A stretch of 64,000 nt of DNA from Sphingomonadales bacterium (GTDB taxonomy: Bacteria > Pseudomonadota > Alphaproteobacteria > Sphingomonadales > Sphingomonadaceae). Where the stretch lies: NCBI GenBank assembly GCA_025356275.1, contig JANXUK010000121.1, forward strand, positions 32,091 through 96,090. The letters run 5' to 3'. Position 1 is the stretch's first letter, and the number at the start of each line of letters is the position of its first letter. The notes under the pieces were generated by a model that did no database searches, was not told the origin of the DNA, and was given only the letters and a program-made list of their open reading frames with translations. Positions 8,966 through 16,949 of the stretch are shown piece after piece. Position numbers and translations under genes: made by a program.

Positions 8966-9904
8966 ATGCTGCGCTGTTTCGCTCTTGCCCTGTTGTCCCT
9001 CCTGCTCGCCGGTTGCGCAACCATGCGCCAACCGCCCGCCGACACCCCGGCGATGGTCCGCATCGCGCCGGGCCGGTTCGTAGCGGGCAGCGACCGGGCC
9101 GAGACCGATGCCGTCCATTACCCCGCCATCAACGCCGCGCGCGAACAGCCGGCCCGCATGGTTGTGGTCGAACGCGCCTTCGCCATCGGCCGCACCGAAG
9201 TGACACGCGGCCAGTTCGCGCGCTTCGCCGCAGCGACCGGGTGGAAGCCTGACGGGCCGTGCAGTTTCCAGGTCGACGGCCCGCCGGTGCACTGGGCCAT
9301 GGATCTGGCGCATGATTGGCAGCATCCGGGCTTTGCCCAGACCGATGCGCATCCGGTGGTCTGCGTCAATCTTGCCGACGCCGAGGCCTATGCCGTGTGG
9401 CTCAGCAAGCGGACCGCGCGGCATTTTCGCCTACCTTCGGGCACCGAGTGGGAATATGCCGCGCGTGCCGGAACTGTCACGCCGGTCTATTGGGGCGGCG
9501 CGGTGCCGACCGATGCCTGCGCCTATGCCAATGTGCTGGATGTCAGCGATATACGCGCGCATCTGGGCGGCAAAGCCGACCCGGCGCTGACCTTTCCCTG
9601 CGATGACCGCTATCCCGAGACCGCGCCGGTGGCCTCTTTCAAGCCCAATGCTTGGGGGCTGTATGACATGATCGGCAATGTCTGGGAGATGACGCTGGAC
9701 TGTCTCAACCCGGCGCAGACCGACGCCCCCCGCGACACCGCGCCGCGCCTGACCGGGGATTGCCGCTCGCATATCGATCGCGGTGCGTCATGGGACAATA
9801 CGCGCAAATATGTACGCGCCGCGGCCCAGCATCCCGATCTGGTCGGCGCGCGCACGGCAGTGCTTGGCTTTCGGCTGGTCGAGGACCTGGCTTCGTCGCC
9901 CTAG
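8966..9904 (+). CDS. Formylglycine-generating-enzyme-like (SUMF1) lipoprotein
   Basis: Secreted lipoprotein of 312 residues with a lipobox LLAGC (Cys17) and a FGE-sulfatase/SUMF1 domain over most of its length. Family marks visible are GRTEVTRGQF, GTEWEYAARAG, GLYDMIGNVWEM and RGASWDN. The C-terminal cysteine pair that binds copper in true formylglycine-generating enzymes is not evident, so sulfatase activation should not be assumed; many SUMF1 domains have other roles. GGGGAGGTG abuts the ATG. The stop overlaps the convergent receptor remnant by a few bases. It follows the MFS gene by 66 bp. Confidence 0.85.
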   Translation: MLRCFALALLSLLLAGCATMRQPPADTPAMVRIAPGRFVAGSDRAETDAVHYPAINAAREQPARMVVVERAFAIGRTEVTRGQFARFAAATGWKPDGPCSFQVDGPPVHWAMDLAHDWQHPGFAQTDAHPVVCVNLADAEAYAVWLSKRTARHFRLPSGTEWEYAARAGTVTPVYWGGAVPTDACAYANVLDVSDIRAHLGGKADPALTFPCDDRYPETAPVASFKPNAWGLYDMIGNVWEMTLDCLNPAQTDAPRDTAPRLTGDCRSHIDRGASWDNTRKYVRAAAQHPDLVGARTAVLGFRLVEDLASSP

Positions 9905-10167
9905 AACTTGGCGAAGGAGCCCCCAAACTCGATCGCGGGGAACACCTCGTTCAGATATTTTCGGTCGAGCGCATTGTTGGCAAAGACGGCAAGTGTCCAG
10001 CGGTCCGTCGCCACCGCCACCCACAGGTCGAGCACGCCGAACGCCTCGCGCCGGGTGATGGCATAATTGGCGATGCCCACGAATGCCGGCACGGCCAGAG
10101 TGGGGGATGCGCCCGATTGCGCGGCAGACCGGATGGCGGGGGGCCGCCGACAATCCGCCACCCTCAT
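9901..10167 (-). pseudogene. TonB-dependent receptor remnant (C-terminal barrel end)
   Basis: An 88-codon frame whose last ~55 residues are a typical receptor C-terminus: LWVAVATDRWTLAVFANNAL, then RKYLNEVFPAIEFGGSF, ending in Phe as outer membrane barrels do. No plug or main barrel is present, so the gene has lost nearly all of its body. The ATG lies only about 20 bp from a TGTATACA palindrome, so the original promoter/operator and the extreme 3' end seem to survive around an internal deletion. It may be expressed but cannot form a receptor. Confidence 0.75.
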
Positions 10168-10187
10168 AACCGGTTCGGGCTATATAT

Positions 10188-10195
10188 TGTATACA
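10188..10195. promoter_or_regulatory. Candidate GntR operator, copy 1
   Basis: TGTATACA, a perfect 8-bp palindrome in the context ATTGTATACACAA, is located just upstream of the receptor remnant and downstream of the GntR gene. TNGTATACNA-type palindromes are common operators of FadR/FCD-subfamily GntR proteins. A matching site lies at 11078-11089. Confidence 0.6.
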
Positions 10196-10291
10196 CAAAA
10201 ACCGTCGAGCGTTGCCTTGCGTGCCTCAGAACCGGCGATATTCAGCGGGCCTGGGCCACCCCGACGCCACAAATTGTGCGCGAATCATGCA

Positions 10292-10942
10292 TCACCCGAC
10301 GGGGCGCTTCTGCTCGCTGCGATAGACGTGCAGTGCGCGGCGGATATGCGCCGTCATCACCGCGCTGGCCCATTCGGCGTCACGCTGGGCCAGCGCGGTG
10401 GTCAGTTCGATGTGCTCCGCCAAGCTGCGCGCCAACTGTTCGCCGTCATAGCGCATCGCGGTGTGATGCACGATCGGCTGGAGCACCAGCCGGTTGAGCA
10501 TCTTGGCCAGTTGATGCGAGGCGGCAGCCTGGATGACCAGCCCGTGAAACTCCGCATTCATCGCCAAAAAGGTGTCGACATCCGGGCTGGCGCGGTCGAT
10601 CGCTTTGGCGATAATGGTCGAATTCGCCTGCATCGCGCCCAGAATACCCGGCGTGACCCGTTCAGCCGCGCGCGCCGCCGCATACCCTTCAAGCATCGTG
10701 CGCAGGGTAAACAGCTCGTCGATATCGGCTGCGGACCACTTGCTGACGAAGGACCGCTGGCTGTCGCTGCGCTGGATGAACATCTCCGCCTCCAGCCGGT
10801 GCATTGCATCGCGGACCGGGGTACGCGACACACCGCAATGGTCGGCCAGATCCTCCTCCTTGACCTGCGCCCCGGGGGCCAGCACGCCGGTCAGGATCAT
10901 CTGACGGATCCGGGCATAGGCAAGATCGCTGGCCCTGGACAT
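10292..10942 (-). CDS. GntR-family regulator (FCD domain)
   Basis: Regulator of 216 residues with an N-terminal winged HTH (AYARIRQMILTGVLAPGAQV, then CGVSRTPVRDAMHRLEAE, residues ~8-60) and an all-helical C-terminal FCD ligand domain containing the His residues expected for metal/acid binding (NAEFHGLVI, EHIELTTAL). ATG 10942 is chosen over the longer frame to 11011 because AGGAG sits 8 nt upstream. It lies between two TGTATACA palindromes and next to HMG-CoA-lyase-like and CoA-transferase genes. It probably represses them and the now-deleted receptor in response to an organic acid or acyl-CoA. Confidence 0.92.
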   Translation of the reverse strand: MSRASDLAYARIRQMILTGVLAPGAQVKEEDLADHCGVSRTPVRDAMHRLEAEMFIQRSDSQRSFVSKWSAADIDELFTLRTMLEGYAAARAAERVTPGILGAMQANSTIIAKAIDRASPDVDTFLAMNAEFHGLVIQAAASHQLAKMLNRLVLQPIVHHTAMRYDGEQLARSLAEHIELTTALAQRDAEWASAVMTAHIRRALHVYRSEQKRPVG

Positions 10943-11077
10943 TTCGCGCTCCTGATCCCCGCGCCTGATCGTCGGATTTGGCGGCCGCCGCCAGCTTGCC
11001 TGCCGGAGCAAATGGATACAAGAGCGCGATGCACGATCACGCCATTCGTCCGCTCACGCGATAAATCCCGCTTGCAA

Positions 11078-11089
11078 AATGTATACATT
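11078..11089. promoter_or_regulatory. Candidate GntR operator, copy 2
   Basis: AATGTATACATT is a perfect 12-bp palindrome 57 bp upstream of the HMG-CoA-lyase-family gene and upstream of the divergent GntR gene. It shares the TGTATACA core with the site at 10188. An imperfect relative (ATGGATACAAG) occurs at about 11012-11022. Confidence 0.65.
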
Positions 11090-11145
11090 GGATCTTAGGG
11101 GCAAGGTGCCCGGCGCAATGGCGGGCACCGGGCGGAGAGCGTGGC

Positions 11146-12066
11146 ATGGCCGGCACAATCGAGATCGTCGAAGTGGGACCGCGCGACGGTTTGCAGAACG
11201 AGGCGCTGCTGGTGTCCACCGCCGATAAGGTGGCGCTGGTCGCCCATGCGGTTGCCGCCGGGGCGCGGCGGATCGAGGTGGCCAGCTTCGTCAACCCCGC
11301 CCGCGTGCCGCAAATGGCCGATGCCGAAGCGGTGGTCGCCGCGCTACCGTTCGATGGCCCCACCTATATCGGCCTGGTGCTCAACCGGCGCGGGGCGCTG
11401 CGGGCGCTGGCGACCAGAGTGCACCAGCTGGGCGCGGTCTGCGTCGCGACCGACAGTTTCGCGATGCGCAACCAAGGTCAGCTCAGCGACGAATCGCTGG
11501 ACATCGCGATCGGGGTCGTCGGCCTCGCCCATGCGGGCGGGCGCAGCGGCCAGATCACCATCGCCGCCGCCTTCGGCTGTCCGTTCGAGGGGGAGGTTGA
11601 TCCGGCCCGCGTCGTCGCGATGGCCCGGCGCGCTGCGGCCAGCGGTGCCGTCGAAGTGACGCTGGCCGACACTATCGGGGTCGCGGTGCCGGCCGAGGTC
11701 AGGGCGCTGGTCCATGCGGTGCGCGCCGCCATCGCGCCGCTGCCGGTGCGGGTCCACCTGCACAACACCCGTAACACCGGCATGGCCAATGTCTGGGCGG
11801 CGGTGGAAGCGGGGGCGACGACCATCGATGCCGCAATCGGGGGTCTTGGCGGATGCCCGTTCGCGCCGGGTGCCGCCGGCAATGTCGCGACCGAGGATGT
11901 GGTCTACCTGCTGGAACGGTCGGACATCCGCACCGGGCTCGATCTGGATACGCTGATCGGCGGGGCGGGGTGGCTGAGCGGGGTGATGGGCCGCGCGCTG
12001 CCGGGGATGGTCTCCAAGGCCGGGCGGTTTCCAGCTGCACCGACCAACGTGGCCGGTTTGGCATGA
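11146..12066 (+). CDS. Hydroxymethylglutaryl-CoA lyase family enzyme
   Basis: DRE-TIM metallolyase of 306 residues. HMG-CoA lyases split HMG-CoA into acetoacetate and acetyl-CoA; relatives cleave other 3-hydroxy-3-methyl acyl-CoAs. Visible motifs are VGPRDGLQNE at the start, ASFVNPARVPQMAD, the metal-binding HLHNTRNTG and the glycine-rich GLGGCPFAPGAAGNVATED that carries the active-site Cys. Upstream is a GntR operator-like palindrome, and the stop overlaps a hydantoinase-B-like remnant. Two genes on lies a CaiB-type CoA transferase, which would activate the acid this lyase cleaves. The exact substrate is open. Confidence 0.92.
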   Translation: MAGTIEIVEVGPRDGLQNEALLVSTADKVALVAHAVAAGARRIEVASFVNPARVPQMADAEAVVAALPFDGPTYIGLVLNRRGALRALATRVHQLGAVCVATDSFAMRNQGQLSDESLDIAIGVVGLAHAGGRSGQITIAAAFGCPFEGEVDPARVVAMARRAAASGAVEVTLADTIGVAVPAEVRALVHAVRAAIAPLPVRVHLHNTRNTGMANVWAAVEAGATTIDAAIGGLGGCPFAPGAAGNVATEDVVYLLERSDIRTGLDLDTLIGGAGWLSGVMGRALPGMVSKAGRFPAAPTNVAGLA

Positions 12067-12461
12067 GCTGTCGTCCGGGCATCGATGTGCGCTGCAACCT
12101 CCCCGATCTACTTCTGCCAAAGCCGGCATCGGTGCGCTTCTCCCTGACCCGCGATCCGGCGCTGGTCGGCAAGGCGGTGGCGCAGGGGCTGGTCACGGTT
12201 GCGGGCTCGCGGCGTTACGGGGTGGTGATCGCCAATGGCATCGTCGATCAACCGGCGACAGCTGCGCCGAGAACCGCCATGCGGTCGGCCCGGCCCAGGA
12301 CGCTGGCCTTGTTCGATCGCGCCTCGTTCGATCGCCGCGGCGAGATCGACGTGCTGCCCGCCGATTATCTGACCGAAACCGGGCTGCCGGCGCCGCGCCA
12401 GCGGTTATGGGCGCATGCCGCCACAGTCACATGTCAGGAGATGCGCAATGCAGACCAATGA
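12063..12461 (+). pseudogene. Hydantoinase B / oxoprolinase C-terminal remnant
   Basis: A 132-codon frame overlapping the lyase stop by 4 bp. Its central part, DPALVGKAVAQGLVTVAG followed by RRYGVVI and VDQPATAA, then LTETGLPAP near the end, follows the C-terminal tail of HyuB-type N-methylhydantoinase/acetophenone carboxylase subunits (DP..V..DV..G.VS...A...YGVV, ETGL.P). Those proteins are about 500-600 residues, so most of the subunit is missing. It may be a dead fragment or a short relic still translated by coupling. The match is from memory of the family, not an alignment. Confidence 0.6.
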
Positions 12462-13668
12462 GGGCGCGCTTAGTGAAGGCGCGCTCAATGAAGGCGCACT
12501 CAGGGACATCAGGGTGATCGAGCTGGGCCAGCTGATCGCCGGGCCGTTCTGCGGGCAATTGCTGGGCGATATGGGCGCCGATGTGATCAAGGTGGAGCCG
12601 CCCGGCGCCGGCGACCCGATGCGGGCCTGGGGGCGCGGCGAGCATCAGTTGTGGTGGGAAGTGGTGGCGCGCAACAAGCGTTCGGTCTCGGCCAATCTGC
12701 GCGTGGCGGCGGGGCAGGATCTGGTGCGCCGGCTGGTCGTCGATGCCGATATCCTGATCGAGAATTTCAAGCCGGGCACGATGGAGAAATGGAACCTCGG
12801 CCCCGATGTGCTGCATGCGATCAATCCGCGGCTGATCATTGTGCGGGTCTCGGGCTATGGCCAGACCGGGCCCTATGCGTCGCGCGCCGGCTTTGGCGGG
12901 ATTGGCGAGGCAATGGGCGGGTGGCGCTATATCGTCGGCGATCCCGACCGCCCACCCAGCCGGATGGGTCTGTCGATCGGGGACAGTCTGGCGGCGACCT
13001 ATGGCTGTATGGGCGCGCTGGCGGCGCTCCATGCGCGCGAGCGTACCGGGGTCGGACAGGTGATCGACAGCGCGCTGTACGAGGCGGTGTTGCAAATTAC
13101 CGAAAGCCTGATCCCCGAATATGCCACCTCGGGCTATATTCGTGAGCGTTCGGGCTCGGCGCTGCCCGGGATTGCGCCGTCCAACGTCTATCGCTGTTCG
13201 GATGGCGAGTTTCTGATCGGCGCCAATCAGGATGCGGTGTTCGCGCGGCTGTGCACCGCGATGGGTCAGCCGGGGTTGGCCACCGATCCGCGCTATGCCG
13301 ATCATATCGCGCGCGGCGTGCGGCAGCAGGAGCTCGACGCGCTGATCGAACGCTGGACCAGCCAGCATACAATTGCCGAGGTCGAGCGGCTGATGGTCGC
13401 GCATAGCGTGCCGGCGGGCGTGATGTATCGCGCGCCAGAGATGCTGGAGGATCCGCATTTTGCTGCGCGCGATGCGATAGTGACGATGGATCACCCCCGT
13501 TGGGGCACGCTGAAAATGCAGAACAGCTTTCCCAAGCTGTCCGCAACGCCCAGCACGGTGCGGTCGGTTGCGCCGCAGGTGGTCGGTCAGGACAATGCCG
13601 AGGTCTATGGCGCGCTCGGCCTGTCGCCGGGCGATCTGGCCGCGCTGAAGGCGCAGGGCGCGATCTGA
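12448..13668 (+). CDS. CaiB/BaiF-family (type III) CoA transferase
   Basis: Type III CoA transferase of 406 residues, which moves CoA between a donor acyl-CoA and a free acid through an aspartyl-CoA intermediate. Motifs are IRVIELGQLIAGPFCGQLLG, GADVIKVEPP, NKRSV, IENFKPG and SGYGQTGPY; Asp179 in SIGDSLAA is at the catalytic position. ATG 12448 has AGGAG 7 nt upstream. The first ~20 residues come from a 15-bp tandem repeat placed before the conserved start. With the lyase upstream it would form a pathway of acid activation followed by C-C cleavage, as in HMG, citramalate or itaconate breakdown. Confidence 0.92.
   Translation: MQTNEGALSEGALNEGALRDIRVIELGQLIAGPFCGQLLGDMGADVIKVEPPGAGDPMRAWGRGEHQLWWEVVARNKRSVSANLRVAAGQDLVRRLVVDADILIENFKPGTMEKWNLGPDVLHAINPRLIIVRVSGYGQTGPYASRAGFGGIGEAMGGWRYIVGDPDRPPSRMGLSIGDSLAATYGCMGALAALHARERTGVGQVIDSALYEAVLQITESLIPEYATSGYIRERSGSALPGIAPSNVYRCSDGEFLIGANQDAVFARLCTAMGQPGLATDPRYADHIARGVRQQELDALIERWTSQHTIAEVERLMVAHSVPAGVMYRAPEMLEDPHFAARDAIVTMDHPRWGTLKMQNSFPKLSATPSTVRSVAPQVVGQDNAEVYGALGLSPGDLAALKAQGAI
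12457..12501 (+). repeat. 15-bp tandem repeat, three copies, in the CoA transferase N-terminus
   Basis: Three consecutive imperfect copies of a 15-bp unit (consensus ARTGAAGGCGCGCTC) encode a repeated five-residue unit around EGAL. They lie between the start codon and the first conserved residue, so copy-number change keeps the frame and should be tolerated. Confidence 0.85.
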
Positions 13669-14979
13669 TCGCGGCGGGGCAGGCGTTTGGCGGCCGAATC
13701 GCGCCTGGCGCTGCTGCTGAGCGACATCGTGTGCCCTATCTGACGCCGGGTTCGTCGCGGTATGCACCGGTTTTCGCCGATGCGCTGGTGTCAGCGCGCG
13801 CTTGGCCGGGTTCGCGCGGGCGCGAGGCAGACCAGCGGTTTTTCCAATGTGGTGTATCAGCCGGGCGGTACCGATCGCAGGCTGTTTTACCGGAAAGTGC
13901 CGGCGCTGGGACGCGTTTCGGCGGGGCGGCTCAAGCAGTGGCGGGGGCGGCGATTTCCCGCCGACGCCGCAGGCCGATCAGACAGTGGTGACCAGGCAAT
14001 ATGCCTCGACGTTTTTCGTACCTCGCTGGCTGCAAATTTGCACGCGATGCGGATCGACACCGGGGTGACCAACAGCATTTCGACCTCGGGCGATGTGCAG
14101 GCGAGCACCCGGGATGCGATGCGGCCCGCCTTCACACCTTTTGTGGTGCGGGGAGGGATGCGCAGACCGTGACCCGCGCCCGCACGCGGACCATCTGTTC
14201 GATATGCCGACCCAATGCGGCGGAGGGGCCGGCGCGGCGGAGATTGCTGGATTGGCTCAGTTGGGGGCGCGGGGCAGGCGCGGTAAAGCTGGCGGCCTAT
14301 GACGTTCAGTGAGGCGAGGCATCCCAGGTTCGCTGAATATGCGATGGCACGCGTGGCCCGTGGTAGCCGCATTTTGGCGGCATCGGGCGTGCACATGGCG
14401 CGAAAACATGGCCAGGGACATCACCGGCACGACCGACCCATACGGTACGACGCATAGGCGCTGTGGCGATGGAGCATCGCGCCAATAGTGGGAACCGGTT
14501 TTTGGCAAACAGCGACGCGACAACAAACAGCCAGAGCGGGCGACTGCGCCAGATTTAACGCAGCCTGCTTTAGCTGCGCGCTACTCCCTCACCGGTCGGG
14601 TCGGCCAGCCCGGCGCAGCGTTCGATACGGCCAGTCTTGATCAGCCCGGCGCAACTCCCGCGTCAGTCTTTCGCTATGACCGGCCGCAGGTCATGTCGCC
14701 GAAGCGGGTCGCGGCGAGGGGCCGACCGCGTGATCGCAGACATGGGCCAGAGCAAATTGGCGGGCCCGCAACGCGGCGGCTGGCGGTAATCGCGCCAGCT
14801 CGGTGGCTTGGCCATTGTCGAATTGCGGCAGCGGCGCGACAGATGGGAGCGGCGACCATCGGCCATGGCGGCGCGCTGGGCCAGGCGTCGGGCAGATCAG
14901 ATCGCGTGCGTGCGCAGCTCCGGCACTCCTCGCCGGCATCGCCGGAATCGCCGGTACGCTCACCGCAGGCGAAATCTGG
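13669..14979. other. Decayed region without a recognisable gene
   Basis: About 1.3 kb between the CoA transferase and a receiver pseudogene. Several short frames exist on both strands, but none gives a recognisable protein; codon third positions show no steady bias, and frames are broken by stops. It carries one copy of a dispersed palindrome at 14467-14528. It looks like eroded coding DNA, but the source genes cannot be named. Confidence 0.6.
14467..14528 (+). repeat. Dispersed palindromic repeat, copy A
   Basis: A 62-bp sequence beginning CGATGGAGCATCGCGCC, with GTGGGAACCGGTTTTTGGC in the middle and ending GCGACAACAAAC. It aligns over its whole length with 21806-21869 read on the other strand. 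Its right arm (AGCGACGC) is degenerate compared with that copy. It resembles the short intergenic palindromes (GTGGGAACCGGTTTT core) widespread in alphaproteobacteria. Confidence 0.8.
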
Positions 14980-15358
14980 CGCTGCGCCCTGGGCGGGTGG
15001 CGCGATAATCCCGACGACCCGGCTCACCAGCTCGCCGGGCGTGGCTGGCTGCAGAGCACATTACGCGTAGCGCGATAAGGCGCGAGCCCACCGTCATCGG
15101 CGCCGTCACGCAGGGTAAGCATCAACACCGGCACCTTGAACAGCTTCGCTTTGCGGTGCAATTCGCGCAATATGTCACCACCGCCAATCCCGGGCATATC
15201 ATCAGCGAGGATCAACAGGTCGGACGGGCGAAAACACACCGCCGCCAGCGCCTCGCGTCCGTCGCGGCAATGTCCCACGACATAGGCGCATGGACCAGCG
15301 CACCGCAGACCGCAGCGCAGAAAGCTCCGTCGCCATCGGCAAGGAGGATGCGTTTCAT
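14980..15358 (-). pseudogene. Frameshifted response-regulator receiver domain
   Basis: Three reading frames must be joined to recover a receiver. ATG 15358 gives MKRILLADGDGAFCAAVCGA; after a shift the next frame reads YVVGHCRDGREALAAV, then DLLILADDMPGIGG and VPVLMLTLRD; a second shift near 15045 restores TPGELVSRVVGII, the expected last helix after the KP motif. Order and spacing match a CheY-like receiver of about 120 residues. No output domain is recognisable beyond it. Two frameshifts in one short domain indicate an inactive gene. Confidence 0.72.
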
Positions 15359-15423
15359 GCGGGGAGACTCGGCGGCATTGCTTCAACCGCGCAGATCTAC
15401 CCCAAAATCCGACCAATTTCCTA

Positions 15424-15501
15424 CTAGTGGTTCGTTTCCGACATTTGGTCCCCTATCCCCACAACGCGCGTCTATAATGTTGGAAACATAAGGGCCACTA
15501 G
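15424..15501. repeat. Palindromic element with CTAGTGG ends, copy 1
   Basis: A 78-bp inverted repeat that starts CTAGTGG and ends CCACTAG. Inside, GTTTCCGACATT pairs with AATGTTGGAAAC (one mismatch). It is followed 13 bp later by a second element of the same size and the same ends. Confidence 0.75.
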
Positions 15502-15514
15502 CAAACTTATGATT

Positions 15515-15593
15515 CTAGTGGATTTTACGATTTTGACATTTGCAGATGCATCCCAACCGCCAGGGGATGCAAATGTCAAAAGCAATCCACTAG
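15515..15593. repeat. Palindromic element with CTAGTGG ends, copy 2
   Basis: A 79-bp inverted repeat. CTAGTGGATT pairs with AATCCACTAG at the ends, TTTTGACATTTGCA pairs with TGCAAATGTCAAAA inside, and the apex has ATCCC/GGGGAT. It overlaps the stop codon of the ferredoxin gene by 4 bp and could act as its transcription terminator, but the matching ends of the neighbouring copy suggest a repeat family. Confidence 0.8.
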
Positions 15594-15997
15594 CGCGCGC
15601 GGAGGCGGAAATCCTCTACCGGCACGCCCCCGATCAGATGTTCCTGGATAATCCGCTCCAGCACCGGCTCGGTGCAGCTATGATACCACACGCCCTCTGG
15701 CCAGACCACCGCGATCGGGCCGGCGAAGCAGACCTTGAGACAATCGGCCTTGCTGCGGTGGATGCCGGCGCCCCCCGACCCCGATGGCCCGGTCAGCCCC
15801 AATTGCTTGAGCCGGCGCTTGAGGTAGTTCCAGGCCGGTGCGCCGACATCGCGCGTACAGCACTCACCCTTCTGCGGCTCGGCACAAAGCAGGATGTGGC
15901 GCCGGATGCCGCCGCCTCCGGGCGTCTCGCCCACTTTGGCCAGCGCATCGGCGGCGAGCGCAATTGCGGCGGGGGCAATGTCGGCAGATGTGGTCAT
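15590..15997 (-). CDS. Thioredoxin-like [2Fe-2S] ferredoxin
   Basis: Protein of 135 residues with the pattern of thioredoxin-fold [2Fe-2S] ferredoxins: [24 protein letters not shown] and WYHSCTEP supply the cluster cysteines. It is an electron carrier in the cytosol; the partner is unknown. ATG 15997 overlaps the thioesterase stop (ATGA), so translation is probably coupled; an in-frame ATG 12 bp upstream (15-residue-range difference is small) is an alternative. The 3' end abuts a palindromic element. Confidence 0.87.
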   Translation of the reverse strand: MTTSADIAPAAIALAADALAKVGETPGGGGIRRHILLCAEPQKGECCTRDVGAPAWNYLKRRLKQLGLTGPSGSGGAGIHRSKADCLKVCFAGPIAVVWPEGVWYHSCTEPVLERIIQEHLIGGVPVEDFRLRAR

Positions 15998-16422
15998 CGC
16001 AGCATCCATGGCTTCACGCTTTCGATAAAGGCCGCAGGCAGCGGCACCGGCGTGCCGTCCGCCACGCAGACCATAGCCGAGGTCGCGAAACCCAACACCC
16101 GTTCGTCCTGAATCAACAGCTGGCAGATGCGAAAGCTGCTCCGCCCCAGTTCCAGCGCGCCGACATACACCGCGATCGGCGCCGGATAATAGGCCTGTGC
16201 CAGATATTCGATGCCAAAGCTGACCATCATCGCGCTGCGCCCGGTCAGCGCCTGGGCATAGCCGCTGGCGTGGTGAAAGCGCACGCGGGCGTCCTCGCAC
16301 ATCGCGGCCAGCGCGACATTGTTGATGTGCCGGTCGACGTCCATATCGGCAAAGCGCGTGGCGATGTCGCAGTGGAACGGATAGCGCGCGGGGTTCAGCA
16401 GGGTGGGGTCGGGCTTTGGCAT
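15994..16422 (-). CDS. Acyl-CoA thioesterase (hot-dog fold, 4HBT type)
   Basis: Single hot-dog-domain thioesterase of 142 residues that would hydrolyse acyl-CoA or acyl-ACP. The segment [19 protein letters not shown] is the 4HBT/FcbC-like signature with the catalytic Asp in the D.D.HINN context. It lies between the PopZ-like gene and the ferredoxin, all leftward, and overlaps the latter by 4 bp. The substrate is unknown. Confidence 0.9.
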   Translation of the reverse strand: MPKPDPTLLNPARYPFHCDIATRFADMDVDRHINNVALAAMCEDARVRFHHASGYAQALTGRSAMMVSFGIEYLAQAYYPAPIAVYVGALELGRSSFRICQLLIQDERVLGFATSAMVCVADGTPVPLPAAFIESVKPWMLR

Positions 16423-16441
16423 CGCAGGGCAGGCTTGGGCC

Positions 16442-16900
16442 TCAGCCCCGCTTGCCGACGATACGCGCGATTTCCGCAGCGACCAGGCGCTCGACCATTG
16501 GCGGCAGATTGCGATCGAGCCATTCGCTCAGCGCAGGGCGCAGCATGTCGCGCACCATCCCCTCCAGCGAAGTCTCGCCCGAGCGCACGATCTGGGGTGC
16601 GGCGCGCGGTTCGGCCAGCATGGCCAGCGCGGCCAGCGATTCGCGCATCGCGGCGCGCGATCCGTCGGTGACCAGCGGTTCTGGAGCAGACGCAGGTTCG
16701 GCAGCGACAGGATCGAGGAATTGCTGGGCATCGGCAAGGTCGAGAACATCATCGGCGCCGCCGGCCGGGGCGGCCAGGTTAATGCCGCGCGTCTCCCGCC
16801 CGCGCCGTTGTTCGGCGGAGAGCGCGCGATTGTCGCGTGCGATGACTTTCTTGATCGACTCGAGGATATCCTCAACCGAATTGTCGCCCGCCTGGCTCAT
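16442..16900 (-). CDS. PopZ family protein (DUF2497)
   Basis: Acidic protein of 152 residues with the PopZ/DUF2497 layout: an N-terminal helix SVEDILESIKKVIARDN, a low-complexity Ala/Pro/Asp-rich middle, and a conserved C-terminal block MVRDMLRPALSEWLDRNLP followed by MVERLVAAEIARIVG. PopZ of Caulobacter self-assembles at cell poles and anchors the chromosome partition system. ATG 16900 starts directly before the conserved helix; an upstream extension of the frame lies inside the TolC gene and is not used. The PIMT-TolC-DUF2497 order is usual in alphaproteobacteria. Confidence 0.9.
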   Translation of the reverse strand: MSQAGDNSVEDILESIKKVIARDNRALSAEQRRGRETRGINLAAPAGGADDVLDLADAQQFLDPVAAEPASAPEPLVTDGSRAAMRESLAALAMLAEPRAAPQIVRSGETSLEGMVRDMLRPALSEWLDRNLPPMVERLVAAEIARIVGKRG

Positions 16901-16949
16901 CTGGAGTCCCCCATCACACCTGCATGCGCGCGATTCGCGTTGGCGATGC

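Noticed and set aside
13887..14396. Minus-strand frame of 169 codons in the decayed region
   Set aside because: No recognisable family, no clear ribosome binding site and no stable codon bias; the region is better treated as eroded DNA.
14590..14700. Possible start of a molybdopterin-oxidoreductase-like or other exported protein (SLTGRVGQPGAAFD)
   Set aside because: Only about 35 residues look protein-like, and no continuation is found in any frame; too weak to name.
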